From Spirochaetaceae bacterium (GTDB taxonomy: Bacteria > Spirochaetota > Spirochaetia > CADAEX01): a DNA stretch of 64,000 nucleotides. The DNA lies in assembly GCA_009780675.1 (NCBI GenBank), contig WQZP01000002.1:59740-123739 (forward strand), read 5' to 3'. Of this stretch, positions 1 to 8,421 are shown one piece after another. Below the pieces are notes generated by a model. The model saw only the letters and a list, made by a program, of their open reading frames with translations. It was not told the origin of the DNA and did no database searches. Made by a program: the position numbers and the translations under genes. Each line of letters opens with the position of its first letter. Positions within the stretch are counted from its first letter, which is position 1.

Positions 1-528
1 AGAATAAGGGGCGCAATTTATGATGAGCTTAGATCAATTGATTGGGTGCCAAGGTCTGTCAGGCAGAAAACACGAGAAATAGAGGAAATAGTTTATCATC
101 TTGAGGCTAATCTTGGACGTTCTGCAAGTGATGCTGAAATTGCAGCAAAAATGGGAATTTCTGTTGAAGAACTGCATAAGAGCATCCATAAGATAAGTAC
201 ATCCTCAATACTTTCCTTAAATGATTTATGGTACACAGGCGAGGATAATGATAAAGTTTCAATTGTTGATAGTATAGAATCTTCTCAAAGTCTTAATCCA
301 GACACCATTGTTGAAAGGGAAGAGATCAAAAAAGTAATTGTTCAGGCAATTAACGAACTGCCTGATAAAGAAAAAAAGGTGCTGGTTCTTTACTACTATG
401 AAGATCTCACTTTAAAAGAGATAGGAAAAGTTCTGGATGTAACAGAATCCAGAATTTCGCAGCTTCATACAAAAGCAATACTTAGACTTAGGGCAAAATT
501 GACCAGCCTTAAAAAAGGAATTATGTAA
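1..528 (+). CDS. fliA: RNA polymerase sigma factor FliA/WhiG (5' truncated by window)
   Basis: This is the alternative sigma factor of the sigma-28 family that directs RNA polymerase to late flagellar and chemotaxis promoters. The frame is open from base 1, so the gene starts upstream of the window. The first codons read [20 protein letters not shown], the hallmark of FliA/WhiG at the end of region 2 and start of region 3. Region 3 follows, and a region 4 helix-turn-helix is seen near the end ([20 protein letters not shown]). A GTG at 46 could be taken for a start but lies inside the conserved motif, so it is not the real one. The stop is three bases before the next gene, which fits the flagellar operon layout known in treponemes. 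The identification is firm. Confidence 0.95.
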   Translation, partial: RIRGAIYDELRSIDWVPRSVRQKTREIEEIVYHLEANLGRSASDAEIAAKMGISVEELHKSIHKISTSSILSLNDLWYTGEDNDKVSIVDSIESSQSLNPDTIVEREEIKKVIVQAINELPDKEKKVLVLYYYEDLTLKEIGKVLDVTESRISQLHTKAILRLRAKLTSLKKGIM

Positions 529-531
529 GTA

Positions 532-2475
532 ATGAAAGAGACCCTTACTCTTGATGAATTCAAAAAATATATGAGGAACCTGGCTGAAAGAGACAGCAGT
601 GTCAAGTCAGTGCAGGTATCAGCGACTTCGTTAGATGAGTGTCTTGATCATGCGGCAATAGAACTCAATACTAAAGTTTCCAAACTGGAATATGAAGTAA
701 TAATAAAAGGGGCAAAAGGTTTCTTTGGGATAGGAAAGAAAAATTATACGCTTGTTGTTTATAAATCAGAAGATAAAGAAGAAAGTATTTCAGATATAAA
801 TGAATTAGGCACCGATGAATTTGTCGAAGAACAGATAAAAGATAAAGACGGAGATGTAATTCTCAATTTATACAGAGGAGAGGTTTTTCTCAAAGTATAT
901 GCCCCTGAAGGAAAAGGCGAAAAAGCTGTGCTTGAACAGGCTCTTCAAAAGATCGACTCCAGAAAAGTAACTGATTTTGATAAAGCACTTGTTGCAAAAA
1001 TCGTAAAACTTGCAGATGGGATGTCTGTAAAGATTGGTTCATATTCTCCAAAAAGCAGCAATAATACCGCAGTTTCTCTTAGAGTAGAAGAAAATGATAT
1101 GAAAGCATACATCACTCTTACTCCTCCTGGTGATGGTGGCAGTGACTTGGAAAAAGAGACTATATTATCATTTTTAAAAAGCAATATGGTGGTTTTTGGA
1201 GTTGATGATAAAAATCTTGAAGCTTTTCTTGACAATCCTTTTTATGGAACAGGTTTTCTTGTGGCAGAAGGCTTGCAGCCTCAACATGGGGCAGATGCAG
1301 AAATAATTTATAATTTTTCTACAGAAGAGGCTTCTTCTTTATTAAAAGAAAAAGATGGCAAAGTTGACTTTAAAGATAAAAGCCTTATTCAGAATGTTGT
1401 GGAAGGGCAAGTCATTGCGGAAAAGAAACCTGCAGAAAAAGGGGTTAAAGGAAGAACTGTAACAGGAAACGCTCTTGAGGCAAAAGACGGGCGTGATAAG
1501 GAATTTAAGGTAGGCAATAACGTTAAAGTGGAAAAAGGGCTTAAAGCTGTTGCTACTACTAACGGGCAAGTACTTCTGTTAAATGAGAAAATTACTGTTG
1601 AAAGTGTTCATCTTGTTGATGGAGATGTCAATCTTTCAACAGGAAATATACATTTTCTAGGCACTGTTGTTGTAAATGGAAATGTTGAAGATGGATTCTC
1701 TATCAAAGCAACAGGCAATATTGAAATAAAGGGAAATGTTGGAAGGTGTACAATAGATGCGGTAGGGAACGTAATTGTCCATCAGGGTATAAACTGTAAT
1801 GAAAACGGGTCTGTAAGAGCAGGAAAAGGGGTAATGGCAAAATTTATACAAAACTCCCAGGTAGAAGCCGGCGAAATAGTGTTTGTAACAGATGGGATTA
1901 TAAACTCAAATGTTGACTCTAATGGAAAAATAATTTGTAAAGGTAAAAGAGCAACAGTTGTAGGTGGCCGCCTGCGCGCTACAGAGGAAATATCTGCTAA
2001 AACTTTTGGTTCACTTGCTGTTGGCTCTACAGAGCTTGAAGTAGGTTTTGATCCAAAAAGCAAGGAAAGGCTTCTTGAACTTGAGGAAAAGAAAGCTGCT
2101 TCTGAAAAAGAACTTGAAGAAATTGACAGAAATCTTGTAACTCTCGAAAACCTCAAGAAAAAGATGAGGGGTAAATTTCCGGAAGAAAAGGAAAAAATAC
2201 TTCAGGAACTTACCGATAAATCAATGGCTATAAAAACAGATCTCACCGATATTGAAAATGAAAATACAACTATTTATGAACATATAAAATCTCTTAAATC
2301 AACAGGCAAAATATCTGCGGGCGCAACTGTATATCCAGGCGTAAAAATAACAATAAAAGATGCCCGCCTTGAAGTAAAGAATGAATTAAAAAGAATTACT
2401 TTTGTAAATGAAGATTCTATGATTAAAACCAGAAAATATGAAGAGCCCGAAGAAGAATCATTCGAGGAGAACTGA
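532..2475 (+). CDS. FapA-family (DUF342) protein with Jag-like N-terminal domain
   Basis: The protein has 647 residues. Residues about 25-80 resemble the Jag N-terminal domain, with the typical KGFFGIGKK element. The centre (about 250-500) has the glycine- and valine-rich hydrophobic repeats of the DUF342/FapA beta-solenoid (VDGDVNLSTGNIHFLGTVVV, then VKGN/GNVGR-like turns). Residues about 510-590 form a charged coiled coil, and the last part returns to the beta fold (GKISAGATVYPGVKITIKDA). FapA proteins have been linked to flagellar assembly or polar localisation in other bacteria. In treponemes this gene commonly follows the flagellar sigma factor gene, as here. The exact role in spirochaetes is not established. 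It starts three bases after the fliA stop and overlaps the next gene by one base. Confidence 0.85.
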   Translation: MKETLTLDEFKKYMRNLAERDSSVKSVQVSATSLDECLDHAAIELNTKVSKLEYEVIIKGAKGFFGIGKKNYTLVVYKSEDKEESISDINELGTDEFVEEQIKDKDGDVILNLYRGEVFLKVYAPEGKGEKAVLEQALQKIDSRKVTDFDKALVAKIVKLADGMSVKIGSYSPKSSNNTAVSLRVEENDMKAYITLTPPGDGGSDLEKETILSFLKSNMVVFGVDDKNLEAFLDNPFYGTGFLVAEGLQPQHGADAEIIYNFSTEEASSLLKEKDGKVDFKDKSLIQNVVEGQVIAEKKPAEKGVKGRTVTGNALEAKDGRDKEFKVGNNVKVEKGLKAVATTNGQVLLLNEKITVESVHLVDGDVNLSTGNIHFLGTVVVNGNVEDGFSIKATGNIEIKGNVGRCTIDAVGNVIVHQGINCNENGSVRAGKGVMAKFIQNSQVEAGEIVFVTDGIINSNVDSNGKIICKGKRATVVGGRLRATEEISAKTFGSLAVGSTELEVGFDPKSKERLLELEEKKAASEKELEEIDRNLVTLENLKKKMRGKFPEEKEKILQELTDKSMAIKTDLTDIENENTTIYEHIKSLKSTGKISAGATVYPGVKITIKDARLEVKNELKRITFVNEDSMIKTRKYEEPEEESFEEN

Positions 2476-2795
2476 TGTCGATTCAACCAATAGACTTACA
2501 GACTCTTTTTCTTAAGATGAGTCATGTTGGAAAAGATCAAGCTGTTGCAAAAGAAAGCGCTGCATTGCAACAAGCAATAAAGGGCGGTGAGTTGGAGAAA
2601 AGAACTCAACATAGTGATACCAGCGTTAACAAGGCAGATCATTCAGATGAAGGGCCTGAAAAAACAAAAGAAGATGCCGACCAAGGTGGGCAAAATCAGG
2701 ATAAGAGAAAAAATAAAAAAAATAACGATATGGCTGAAAATAAAGAAATACTTTCAGATCCTGATCTCGGCAAAAATATAGATATTAGCGGATAA
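2475..2795 (+). CDS. Small charged hypothetical protein after FapA
   Basis: The 106-residue product begins MSIQPIDLQTLFLKMSHVGK and then becomes a low-complexity, highly charged tail rich in lysine, aspartate, glutamate and asparagine, ending without a membrane segment. The A of its ATG is the last base of the fapA-like TGA stop, so translation is probably coupled. I recognise no domain. From memory, small proteins with this kind of N-terminus occur at the same place in other treponemes, so the position is more informative than the sequence. The charged tail is likely disordered. It may be a cytoplasmic partner of the FapA-like protein or of the membrane protein encoded next, but that is inference. 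Confidence 0.7.
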   Translation: MSIQPIDLQTLFLKMSHVGKDQAVAKESAALQQAIKGGELEKRTQHSDTSVNKADHSDEGPEKTKEDADQGGQNQDKRKNKKNNDMAENKEILSDPDLGKNIDISG

Positions 2796-2801
2796 ACTTT
2801 C

Positions 2802-3488
2802 ATGTTAATAATAATTGCAGTAATACTTAATTTTGTAGCGATCTATTTTATTTTTCATTACTTTAAGTGGAAACTTACAAGTCATAATTTTCTTGAAAGT
2901 TATGAAAAAAAGAAAAATGAAATAGGCGAAGAAATTAATCTTATGCTTATTGAAATAAATAAAACAACTGAACGTAATCTTCAAATACTTGAAGCAAAAA
3001 TAAATCAGTTGAATGAAGTTGTAGCAAGATCAGAGAAAGTGTTTGGCGCGTTAAAAAAAGAAAAAGAGATAACAGAAAATAGTGAAAATATTTATCAAAA
3101 ACTTGAAAGAAAAAGTATAAACAATAATATAGAAAAAGTCGGTAAAGTTAAGGAACGACACAAGGTATTGGACAGGGGCCAACCAGAGGCGTTGGACAAG
3201 GGCCGATACGAAGTGTCGGACAAGGGCCAATCCGAAGTATTGGACAGGGAAGAAGAAAGGGATGATGTGGAACGTCGGGCAAAAGAAGTTATTTCTTCAA
3301 AGCCAGAGCCTGAATTATTTGATAATACAGTAAAGCCCAGTGACACAGTAAAGGTTCCGAAAGAAGATTTGCATGAAAAAGTACTAACCATGTATAAAAA
3401 TGGAATTGATATTGAACTTATATCCAGAAAACTTGGTATTACCTCTGGTGAAGTTGAATTAATAATATCGATAAGTAAAATAAAATAA
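2802..3488 (+). CDS. Single-pass membrane protein with coiled coil and C-terminal helix-turn-helix-like tail
   Basis: The 228-residue product has one N-terminal membrane segment (residues about 2-22), then a coiled coil (about 35-95), a repetitive linker and a compact C-terminal element (about 185-226) containing MYKNGIDIELISRKLGITSG. This last part looks like the small helix-turn-helix-like tail found in several flagellar-region membrane proteins (DUF6115-like, from memory). Residues 122-153 are an eight-residue tandem repeat based on VLDKGQPE, encoded by a 24-bp DNA repeat. The gene lies between the FapA-associated small gene and a CheA-like gene, with short gaps on both sides. The domain order suggests a membrane-tethered scaffold; the function is unknown. 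Confidence 0.7.
   Translation: MLIIIAVILNFVAIYFIFHYFKWKLTSHNFLESYEKKKNEIGEEINLMLIEINKTTERNLQILEAKINQLNEVVARSEKVFGALKKEKEITENSENIYQKLERKSINNNIEKVGKVKERHKVLDRGQPEALDKGRYEVSDKGQSEVLDREEERDDVERRAKEVISSKPEPELFDNTVKPSDTVKVPKEDLHEKVLTMYKNGIDIELISRKLGITSGEVELIISISKIK
3165..3260 (+). repeat. Tandem 24-bp repeat inside the coiled-coil membrane protein gene
   Basis: Three good units (3165-3188, 3189-3212, 3213-3236) and a fourth degenerate unit (3237-3260) share the core TTGGACAAGGGCC. Because 24 is a multiple of three the repeat keeps the frame and gives an eight-residue protein repeat. Copy number could change by slippage without breaking the gene. Confidence 0.85.
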
Positions 3489-3502
3489 AATGGGATTATT
3501 AT

Positions 3503-5446
3503 ATGAATAATTTAATGAAATTATTTCTTAGGGACAGCCGAAATCATATTACTCAGTTGCTTAATTCTCTTATACAATATAAAAAAAATCCAAAAAGTAG
3601 GTTAATTATTGAAAATGCTTTCAGGGCAGTACACTCAATTAAAACCGAAGCTTCATATTTACAATTAGATAATATTGCTAATCTGTCCCACGAGATTGAA
3701 AATGAACTTGAATTTTTTTTGGCAAAGAAAAATGTTTTTTCCAAAGAAAAATATGACAGTTTGATCAAAAAAGCAGAAATGCTTCAGAAAATGATTAAAT
3801 CAGTAGAGAAAAAAACTTCAGCTTCAGCTTCCGGCGGGAGGGCTAAAGAAAAATTAGAGTTAGAAGTAAAAAAAGAAAAAGATTGTGATGAATTTTCAGA
3901 CTCTGAAGATGTTGATAACGAAAAAACAGAAGATCAGGTTTTTGATGAATTTCAACTTCATCTTCTTTCCGAAGCCATGAAAAGAGGGGAGAGTTTATAC
4001 AGGATTGCTTGCGATATTTTACCAGATACTGTAATGAAATATGCAAGATTATATCTTATAGTAAATAATCTTGAACTTCACTGTAATCTGATAAAAACAA
4101 TACCAGCAATAGATATTAGCGAAGTTTATAATTCCAAGGATACAGATAATAACATAATAATGCCGAATCCCAGTATGGAAGAAAATACAAGAATAATATG
4201 CTATGTTACAACAAGAAAAAATCATGACCAGATATATAGTATTGTAAATGTAGATGAAGTAAAAAATATACAGATAATAAATATCCCTTATGAGCCATAT
4301 TTATTGGATAATTTTCAGCAGGAATCTTTGGAAAATATGATGTTTGCTGCAAGGACAATATCTGTAAAACTTGACCGTCTTGATTTTTTATTTTCCTCTA
4401 TACATAAAATGAGAATGGAACTAAATACTAAATATGACTCCATAAGTAAAGAAGCAGCTTCTATTTTGGAACGTAATCTTAAAACCATGAAAGACTCAGT
4501 AAGCCATTTAAGAATGGCGACTCTTTCAGATGAATTTAGTTCAATGCCATCCCTTATAAATAAAATAGCTTTTAACAAGGGAAAAGAAGCAGATATATTT
4601 TTTGATGATAACAATATAGAAATAGATTGTTCTGTTTTTGAATATATTTATGACCCTATAATACATATTTTTAAAAATGCTATTGATCATGGTATTGAAA
4701 CTATTGAAGAGCGAAAAGCTAAAGGCAAAAACCCAAAAGGCAAAATAGAATGTAAAACTTATCTTGAAAAAGGCACCCTTGTTATAAGAATAAGCGATGA
4801 TGGGAAAGGGGTGGATTTTGATAAAATAGCAGAGAAAAGCGGTTGCTCAGATGCAGAACTTAAACAACCCGGTAAACTACTTTCTGTTATTTCTTCTCCT
4901 GGATTTACGACAAAGGAAAATGCCGATGAACATTCCGGCAGGGGATTTGGAATGAATCTTGTAAAGGAAAAGCTTTCAAAAATTGATGGGGCGTTGCTCG
5001 AAATTGATTCAAAAAAAGATAAGGGTACAGTTATTACAATTAAATTAAGTGACAACTATGTTGCAAAGAAATTTTTATACCTTATTTCAAATGAAGAAGT
5101 CCTCGCAGTTCCTGCAGATCTTGTAGAAGAAAAAGTAGAATCCTTAACAGATGTTTTTAAAGCAAAAAATAATCAGATAATGTACAGGGATATACCAATT
5201 TATACAAAAGAAGGAATTTTATTTTCTGACAAAATAGAAGGCTTTGAAAAATTTAAAGGCGTTATAATACACAAAAATAATAGAAGAGCTTTAATTCTTT
5301 GTGAAAAAATATTATTTAAAGAATCAATTCCTGCTAACAGGTTTTATCTTATAAAAAGTTCACTCCCTTATCTTTTCTTGATAAAGATATCAGGACTTAA
5401 TACTGAATATTATTATCTTGATGGTTCAATAACAGATATATATTAG
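3503..5446 (+). CDS. Divergent CheA-like histidine kinase
   Basis: The 647-residue protein has CheA-type architecture. An HPt domain at residues 1-95 carries the phospho-accepting candidate His44 in AVHSIKTEASYL. A degenerate P3 dimerisation helix pair lies around 275-350 (LRMATLSDEFSSMPSLI, where classical CheA has VRMVPIS). The HHPK-type ATPase contains the N box HIFKNAIDHGIE, the G1 box DDGKGVD and the G2 box GRGFGMNLVKEKL. A C-terminal CheW-like domain includes the segment EEVLAVPADLVEEKVESL. It lacks an attached receiver domain, and no cheW, cheY or cheX gene is adjacent. It is therefore likely not the main chemotaxis kinase but a second one that travels with fliA and fapA. Its response regulator is unknown. 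The start at 3503 has only a weak ribosome site. Confidence 0.85.
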   Translation: MNNLMKLFLRDSRNHITQLLNSLIQYKKNPKSRLIIENAFRAVHSIKTEASYLQLDNIANLSHEIENELEFFLAKKNVFSKEKYDSLIKKAEMLQKMIKSVEKKTSASASGGRAKEKLELEVKKEKDCDEFSDSEDVDNEKTEDQVFDEFQLHLLSEAMKRGESLYRIACDILPDTVMKYARLYLIVNNLELHCNLIKTIPAIDISEVYNSKDTDNNIIMPNPSMEENTRIICYVTTRKNHDQIYSIVNVDEVKNIQIINIPYEPYLLDNFQQESLENMMFAARTISVKLDRLDFLFSSIHKMRMELNTKYDSISKEAASILERNLKTMKDSVSHLRMATLSDEFSSMPSLINKIAFNKGKEADIFFDDNNIEIDCSVFEYIYDPIIHIFKNAIDHGIETIEERKAKGKNPKGKIECKTYLEKGTLVIRISDDGKGVDFDKIAEKSGCSDAELKQPGKLLSVISSPGFTTKENADEHSGRGFGMNLVKEKLSKIDGALLEIDSKKDKGTVITIKLSDNYVAKKFLYLISNEEVLAVPADLVEEKVESLTDVFKAKNNQIMYRDIPIYTKEGILFSDKIEGFEKFKGVIIHKNNRRALILCEKILFKESIPANRFYLIKSSLPYLFLIKISGLNTEYYYLDGSITDIY

Positions 5447-5522
5447 ACTGGATTAGGAAGTTTTTTGTAAAACTATTTGTAAAAATATTATAGATGTTAG
5501 CGCAGACTTGTTAAGGTGTTTC

Positions 5523-6401
5523 TCACATCATGCTCCATTGCCCATTGTCAAATACATATGTTCCGGCTCTTCTCCCGTTATTGTTGTAGAAATTATCGAA
5601 GCCATTATCAAATGAAGGGAACCTGCTTTCTGATAATGTTACATTAGCTCCAATGGTAATGGTTGTTAATTGGTTGTTGGCAAATGCGCCTTCGGCAATT
5701 GAGGTAATGGTGTTGGGTATGGTAACAGAGGCCAGTTGATTGTGGGCAAATGCATTGCGGGAAATAGAAGTCACTCCGCCAGGTATGGTGATGGAGGTTA
5801 GTTGATTGTAAGTGAATGCCCACTCTCCGATAAAAACAACTCCTGCTGGTATAACAACAGAAGTCAGCCGATTGTGCGCAAACGCACTGCTTCCTATGTG
5901 AGTAACACTGCCTGGTATGTTAACAGATGTCAATTGATTGTTCATAAATGCACTGTGGTTGATATGAGTAATTCCTGGTGGTATGGTAATAGTAGTAAGT
6001 TGATTGCCGGAAAATGCGCTGCGGCCGATATAAGTAACACTGTCTGGAATGGCAATGGATGTCAACCAATTATTGCGGAATGCGCTACGGCCGATCGAAG
6101 TAACAGTGGTAGATATGTTAACAGAAGTAAGTATGTTATTATGAAACGCACTGCGGGCAATGGTTGTGACGCCGCTAGGTATGGTAACAGAGCTAAGCCG
6201 TTTATTCCAAAATGCCCACTCCCCAATAACTGTTATAGGAACACCATTAATTTGGGATGGAATAACAATTGATGGATACCTGAGACTTATGTATCCGGTA
6301 ATAGTTCCCTTTCCATCGGTTATAAAGTCTCTTATGTTTTGTGCAAAAAGCCCTGTACACAGCAGTGTACAAAGCGCCACTGCCATTATAGCTTTTTTCA
6401 T
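5523..6401 (-). CDS. BspA-like leucine-rich repeat secreted protein
   Basis: The 292-residue product has a signal peptide (residues 1-20, cleavage probably after FAQ) and then about nine tandem repeats of 23 residues with the pattern AFxNNQLTSVxIPxxVTxIG. This is the Treponema pallidum-type leucine-rich repeat (LRR_5, BspA-like) fold. Such proteins are secreted or surface-exposed, and several are adhesins that bind host or bacterial surfaces. The usual cysteine of the repeat (GCxxLTSV) is replaced by asparagine throughout. The last 40 residues break the pattern. The ribosome site GGAG lies about seven bases before the ATG. It is 55 bases downstream of murE on the same strand and may share its transcript. 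Confidence 0.9.
   Translation of the reverse strand: MKKAIMAVALCTLLCTGLFAQNIRDFITDGKGTITGYISLRYPSIVIPSQINGVPITVIGEWAFWNKRLSSVTIPSGVTTIARSAFHNNILTSVNISTTVTSIGRSAFRNNWLTSIAIPDSVTYIGRSAFSGNQLTTITIPPGITHINHSAFMNNQLTSVNIPGSVTHIGSSAFAHNRLTSVVIPAGVVFIGEWAFTYNQLTSITIPGGVTSISRNAFAHNQLASVTIPNTITSIAEGAFANNQLTTITIGANVTLSESRFPSFDNGFDNFYNNNGRRAGTYVFDNGQWSMM
5640..6240 (-). repeat. 69-bp tandem repeats encoding the leucine-rich repeats
   Basis: The coding sequence is made of imperfect 69-bp units, visible as the recurring forms of gttgattgtgggcaaatgc and relatives about every 69 bases. This makes the array a substrate for unit gain or loss by recombination. Limits are approximate. Confidence 0.75.
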
Positions 6402-6456
6402 TTTTCAACTCCACTCATATCACGGTTATTCACTGTATTGTTTTTTACAATTGATA

Positions 6457-7962
6457 TCACTTACTCCAACCTATTTGTGCAAGAGCTTTTATTGCAGCTT
6501 CTTTTTCATTCCATGTAATAGATTTATCTTTATAAATTATAGAACTTTCATGCCCTTTCCCCAGCAGCAGTACTGTATCGCCTGGTTTTGCAATTTCCAT
6601 TGCTTTGTTTATTGCTTGCTGCCTGTCGGAAATTTTATAAACAGAAGACTTGTCAAAACCCTCTCTTATCCCTGATTCTATTTGATTTATGACAACCATT
6701 GGATCTTCTCCTCTGGGGTCTTCATCAGTAAGAATTAAGATATCGCTATATTCAGAAGCTATTTTTCCCTGGATAATTCTTTTTTCTATATCTCGTTCCC
6801 CTGCTGACCCAAAAACAGATATGAGCCTGTTTTTAACACTTTTTTTGATTAGAGGAAATATTTTTGTAAAAGAACCAGGAGTATGGGCATAGTCAACAAT
6901 AACTGTAAAGTTTTGACCCATGTCAACAATATCCATTCTGCCTATAACAGATTTAAGATTTTTTGAAAGAGGAATAATTTCTGCAATATCGATTTCTGCT
7001 ATTTTTGATATTGTAATTGCAGCAGCAAAGAAATTTTCAATGTTAAAAATACCCGGAATATAAAGCTCTGTTTTTATTTCTTTATTATTACAGTGCACAT
7101 TAAATTGAGAACCAGATTCAGTCAAAGTAATTGAAGACGCATGGATATTGGCATTTGAATCTTCAAGAGAATAAGATAAAACAGGAACCGAAGACGCAGA
7201 GATAAAAGAATGTTTTGTAGGTTCATCATAATTTACTACACAAAAATCTTCGGCTTTTCTAAAAAGATTTGCCTTATCATTTATGTAATTTTCCATAGTG
7301 CCATGAAATTCAAGATGTTCATGGCTAATGTTTGTAAGAACTCCGGCATTGTATTTGATGGCAGCAAGGCGTGATGTTTTGTTGGAAAGCCCATGCGAAG
7401 TTGATTCTATAACTGCATATTCAAAATTATTTGAAACCATTTCTGAAAGAATACTCATGATTTCAGGAGCTTCCGGAGTAGATTGCCTGAATGGATTTTT
7501 TTTGATTTCACCAGAAGAATCATACTCAACTGTTGATATAAAACCAGTTTTCTTGCCAAGCATTTTTAAAAGTTGATAAAGGTAAGATACTGTTGTACTT
7601 TTTCCATCAGTTCCTGTTACTCCAATTGTTTTTAGCTTTTTGGCAGGGTGGTCGAAAAATGCTGCAGAAAAAAAAGACATTGCTTTTCTTGTATCTTCAA
7701 CAAGCAGATATGAAATACTACTGTTGATTTTTTCCGGCATTGTAGAGACAAACACAGCAGAAGCCCCATTTTTTATTGCTAAATCAATATAGTTGTGGCC
7801 ATCTGTATGAATTCCTGTTAAAGCAAAAAAAATAGAGTTTTTACTCGCTACGCGCGAGGCATATACAATATTTTCAATAATAACAATATTGTCAAATGGG
7901 TTTTTGCCCATAATGGAAATGATATTGCAGTTATCAAGTAAAGTTGATAATCTTTTTTGCAT
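6457..7962 (-). CDS. murE: UDP-MurNAc-L-Ala-D-Glu:diamino acid ligase MurE
   Basis: MurE adds the diamino acid to UDP-MurNAc-L-Ala-D-Glu in the cytoplasmic stage of peptidoglycan synthesis. The 501 residues show the Mur ligase order: N-terminal UDP-binding domain, ATP-binding loop GVTGTDGKSTT, central domain with the ISHEHLEFHG motif, and C-terminal domain with DYAHTPGS and DEDPRGEDP. The amino-acid selectivity motif is EDPR, not the DNPR of meso-diaminopimelate enzymes. This fits the L-ornithine reported in spirochaete peptidoglycan, but substrate choice cannot be proven from the motif. The gene is divergent from queD, with only 51 bases between the two starts. Confidence 0.94.
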   Translation of the reverse strand: MQKRLSTLLDNCNIISIMGKNPFDNIVIIENIVYASRVASKNSIFFALTGIHTDGHNYIDLAIKNGASAVFVSTMPEKINSSISYLLVEDTRKAMSFFSAAFFDHPAKKLKTIGVTGTDGKSTTVSYLYQLLKMLGKKTGFISTVEYDSSGEIKKNPFRQSTPEAPEIMSILSEMVSNNFEYAVIESTSHGLSNKTSRLAAIKYNAGVLTNISHEHLEFHGTMENYINDKANLFRKAEDFCVVNYDEPTKHSFISASSVPVLSYSLEDSNANIHASSITLTESGSQFNVHCNNKEIKTELYIPGIFNIENFFAAAITISKIAEIDIAEIIPLSKNLKSVIGRMDIVDMGQNFTVIVDYAHTPGSFTKIFPLIKKSVKNRLISVFGSAGERDIEKRIIQGKIASEYSDILILTDEDPRGEDPMVVINQIESGIREGFDKSSVYKISDRQQAINKAMEIAKPGDTVLLLGKGHESSIIYKDKSITWNEKEAAIKALAQIGWSK

Positions 7963-7973
7963 AATATGATATT

Positions 7974-7990
7974 ATCAACATATTGTTGAT
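7974..7990. promoter_or_regulatory. 17-bp palindrome in the murE/queD divergent intergenic region
   Basis: ATCAACA-TAT-TGTTGAT is a perfect palindrome with 7-bp arms in the 51-base gap between two divergent genes. A second small palindrome (TTGATTCATCAA, 7986-7997) overlaps it. The position suits an operator, but no factor is known and AT-rich palindromes can occur by chance. Confidence 0.3.
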
Positions 7991-8013
7991 TCATCAATAA
8001 GAAAGAGGGTTTA

Positions 8014-8406
8014 ATGTATACAATAAGGACAGAGGATAGTTTTGCTGCAGCCCATTATATAAAAAATTACAATGGAAAGTGCGAAAATTTACATGGCCAT
8101 AATTATAAAGTAAGAATTTATGTTTCCGGAGATAAACTTGGAAAGGGTGGTATGCTTATTGACTTTGGCATATTAAAAAAAATATTAAAAAATGTGCTTG
8201 AAGAGCTGGACCATAAAAATCTTAATGAAATACCATATTTTGCTGAAAAAGAACCCAGCGCAGAAATAATTGCAGAATTTATATTTAATAAAGTAGATAA
8301 TCAGTTGAGCAATTACACTGACGCTGATACATCTTTTCTTTCCAGGGTTGATGTTTTTGAGACTGATAAAAATCTTGCAATTTTTACAAAGCAGAGAAAT
8401 ATTTAA
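8014..8406 (+). CDS. queD: 6-carboxytetrahydropterin synthase QueD / PTPS family
   Basis: QueD converts dihydroneopterin triphosphate to 6-carboxy-tetrahydropterin, the second step of queuosine precursor synthesis. The 130-residue length matches the family. The zinc ligands are His14, His27 and His29 in LHGHNY, and the catalytic cysteine is Cys23 in GKCENLHGHN. The segment MLIDFGILKKIL and the later SAEIIAEFIF are also characteristic. The ribosome site is AAGAGGG before the ATG. No queC, queE or queF lies in the window, so the assignment to queuosine rather than another pterin route rests on family alone. It is followed after 15 bases by a phosphoesterase gene. Confidence 0.88.
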   Translation: MYTIRTEDSFAAAHYIKNYNGKCENLHGHNYKVRIYVSGDKLGKGGMLIDFGILKKILKNVLEELDHKNLNEIPYFAEKEPSAEIIAEFIFNKVDNQLSNYTDADTSFLSRVDVFETDKNLAIFTKQRNI

Positions 8407-8421
8407 AAGGGAAGTTATAAA

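Noticed and set aside
5802..6675. Long plus-strand frames opposite the BspA-like gene and the end of murE
   Set aside because: They are shadows of repetitive coding DNA on the other strand, with no start signals.
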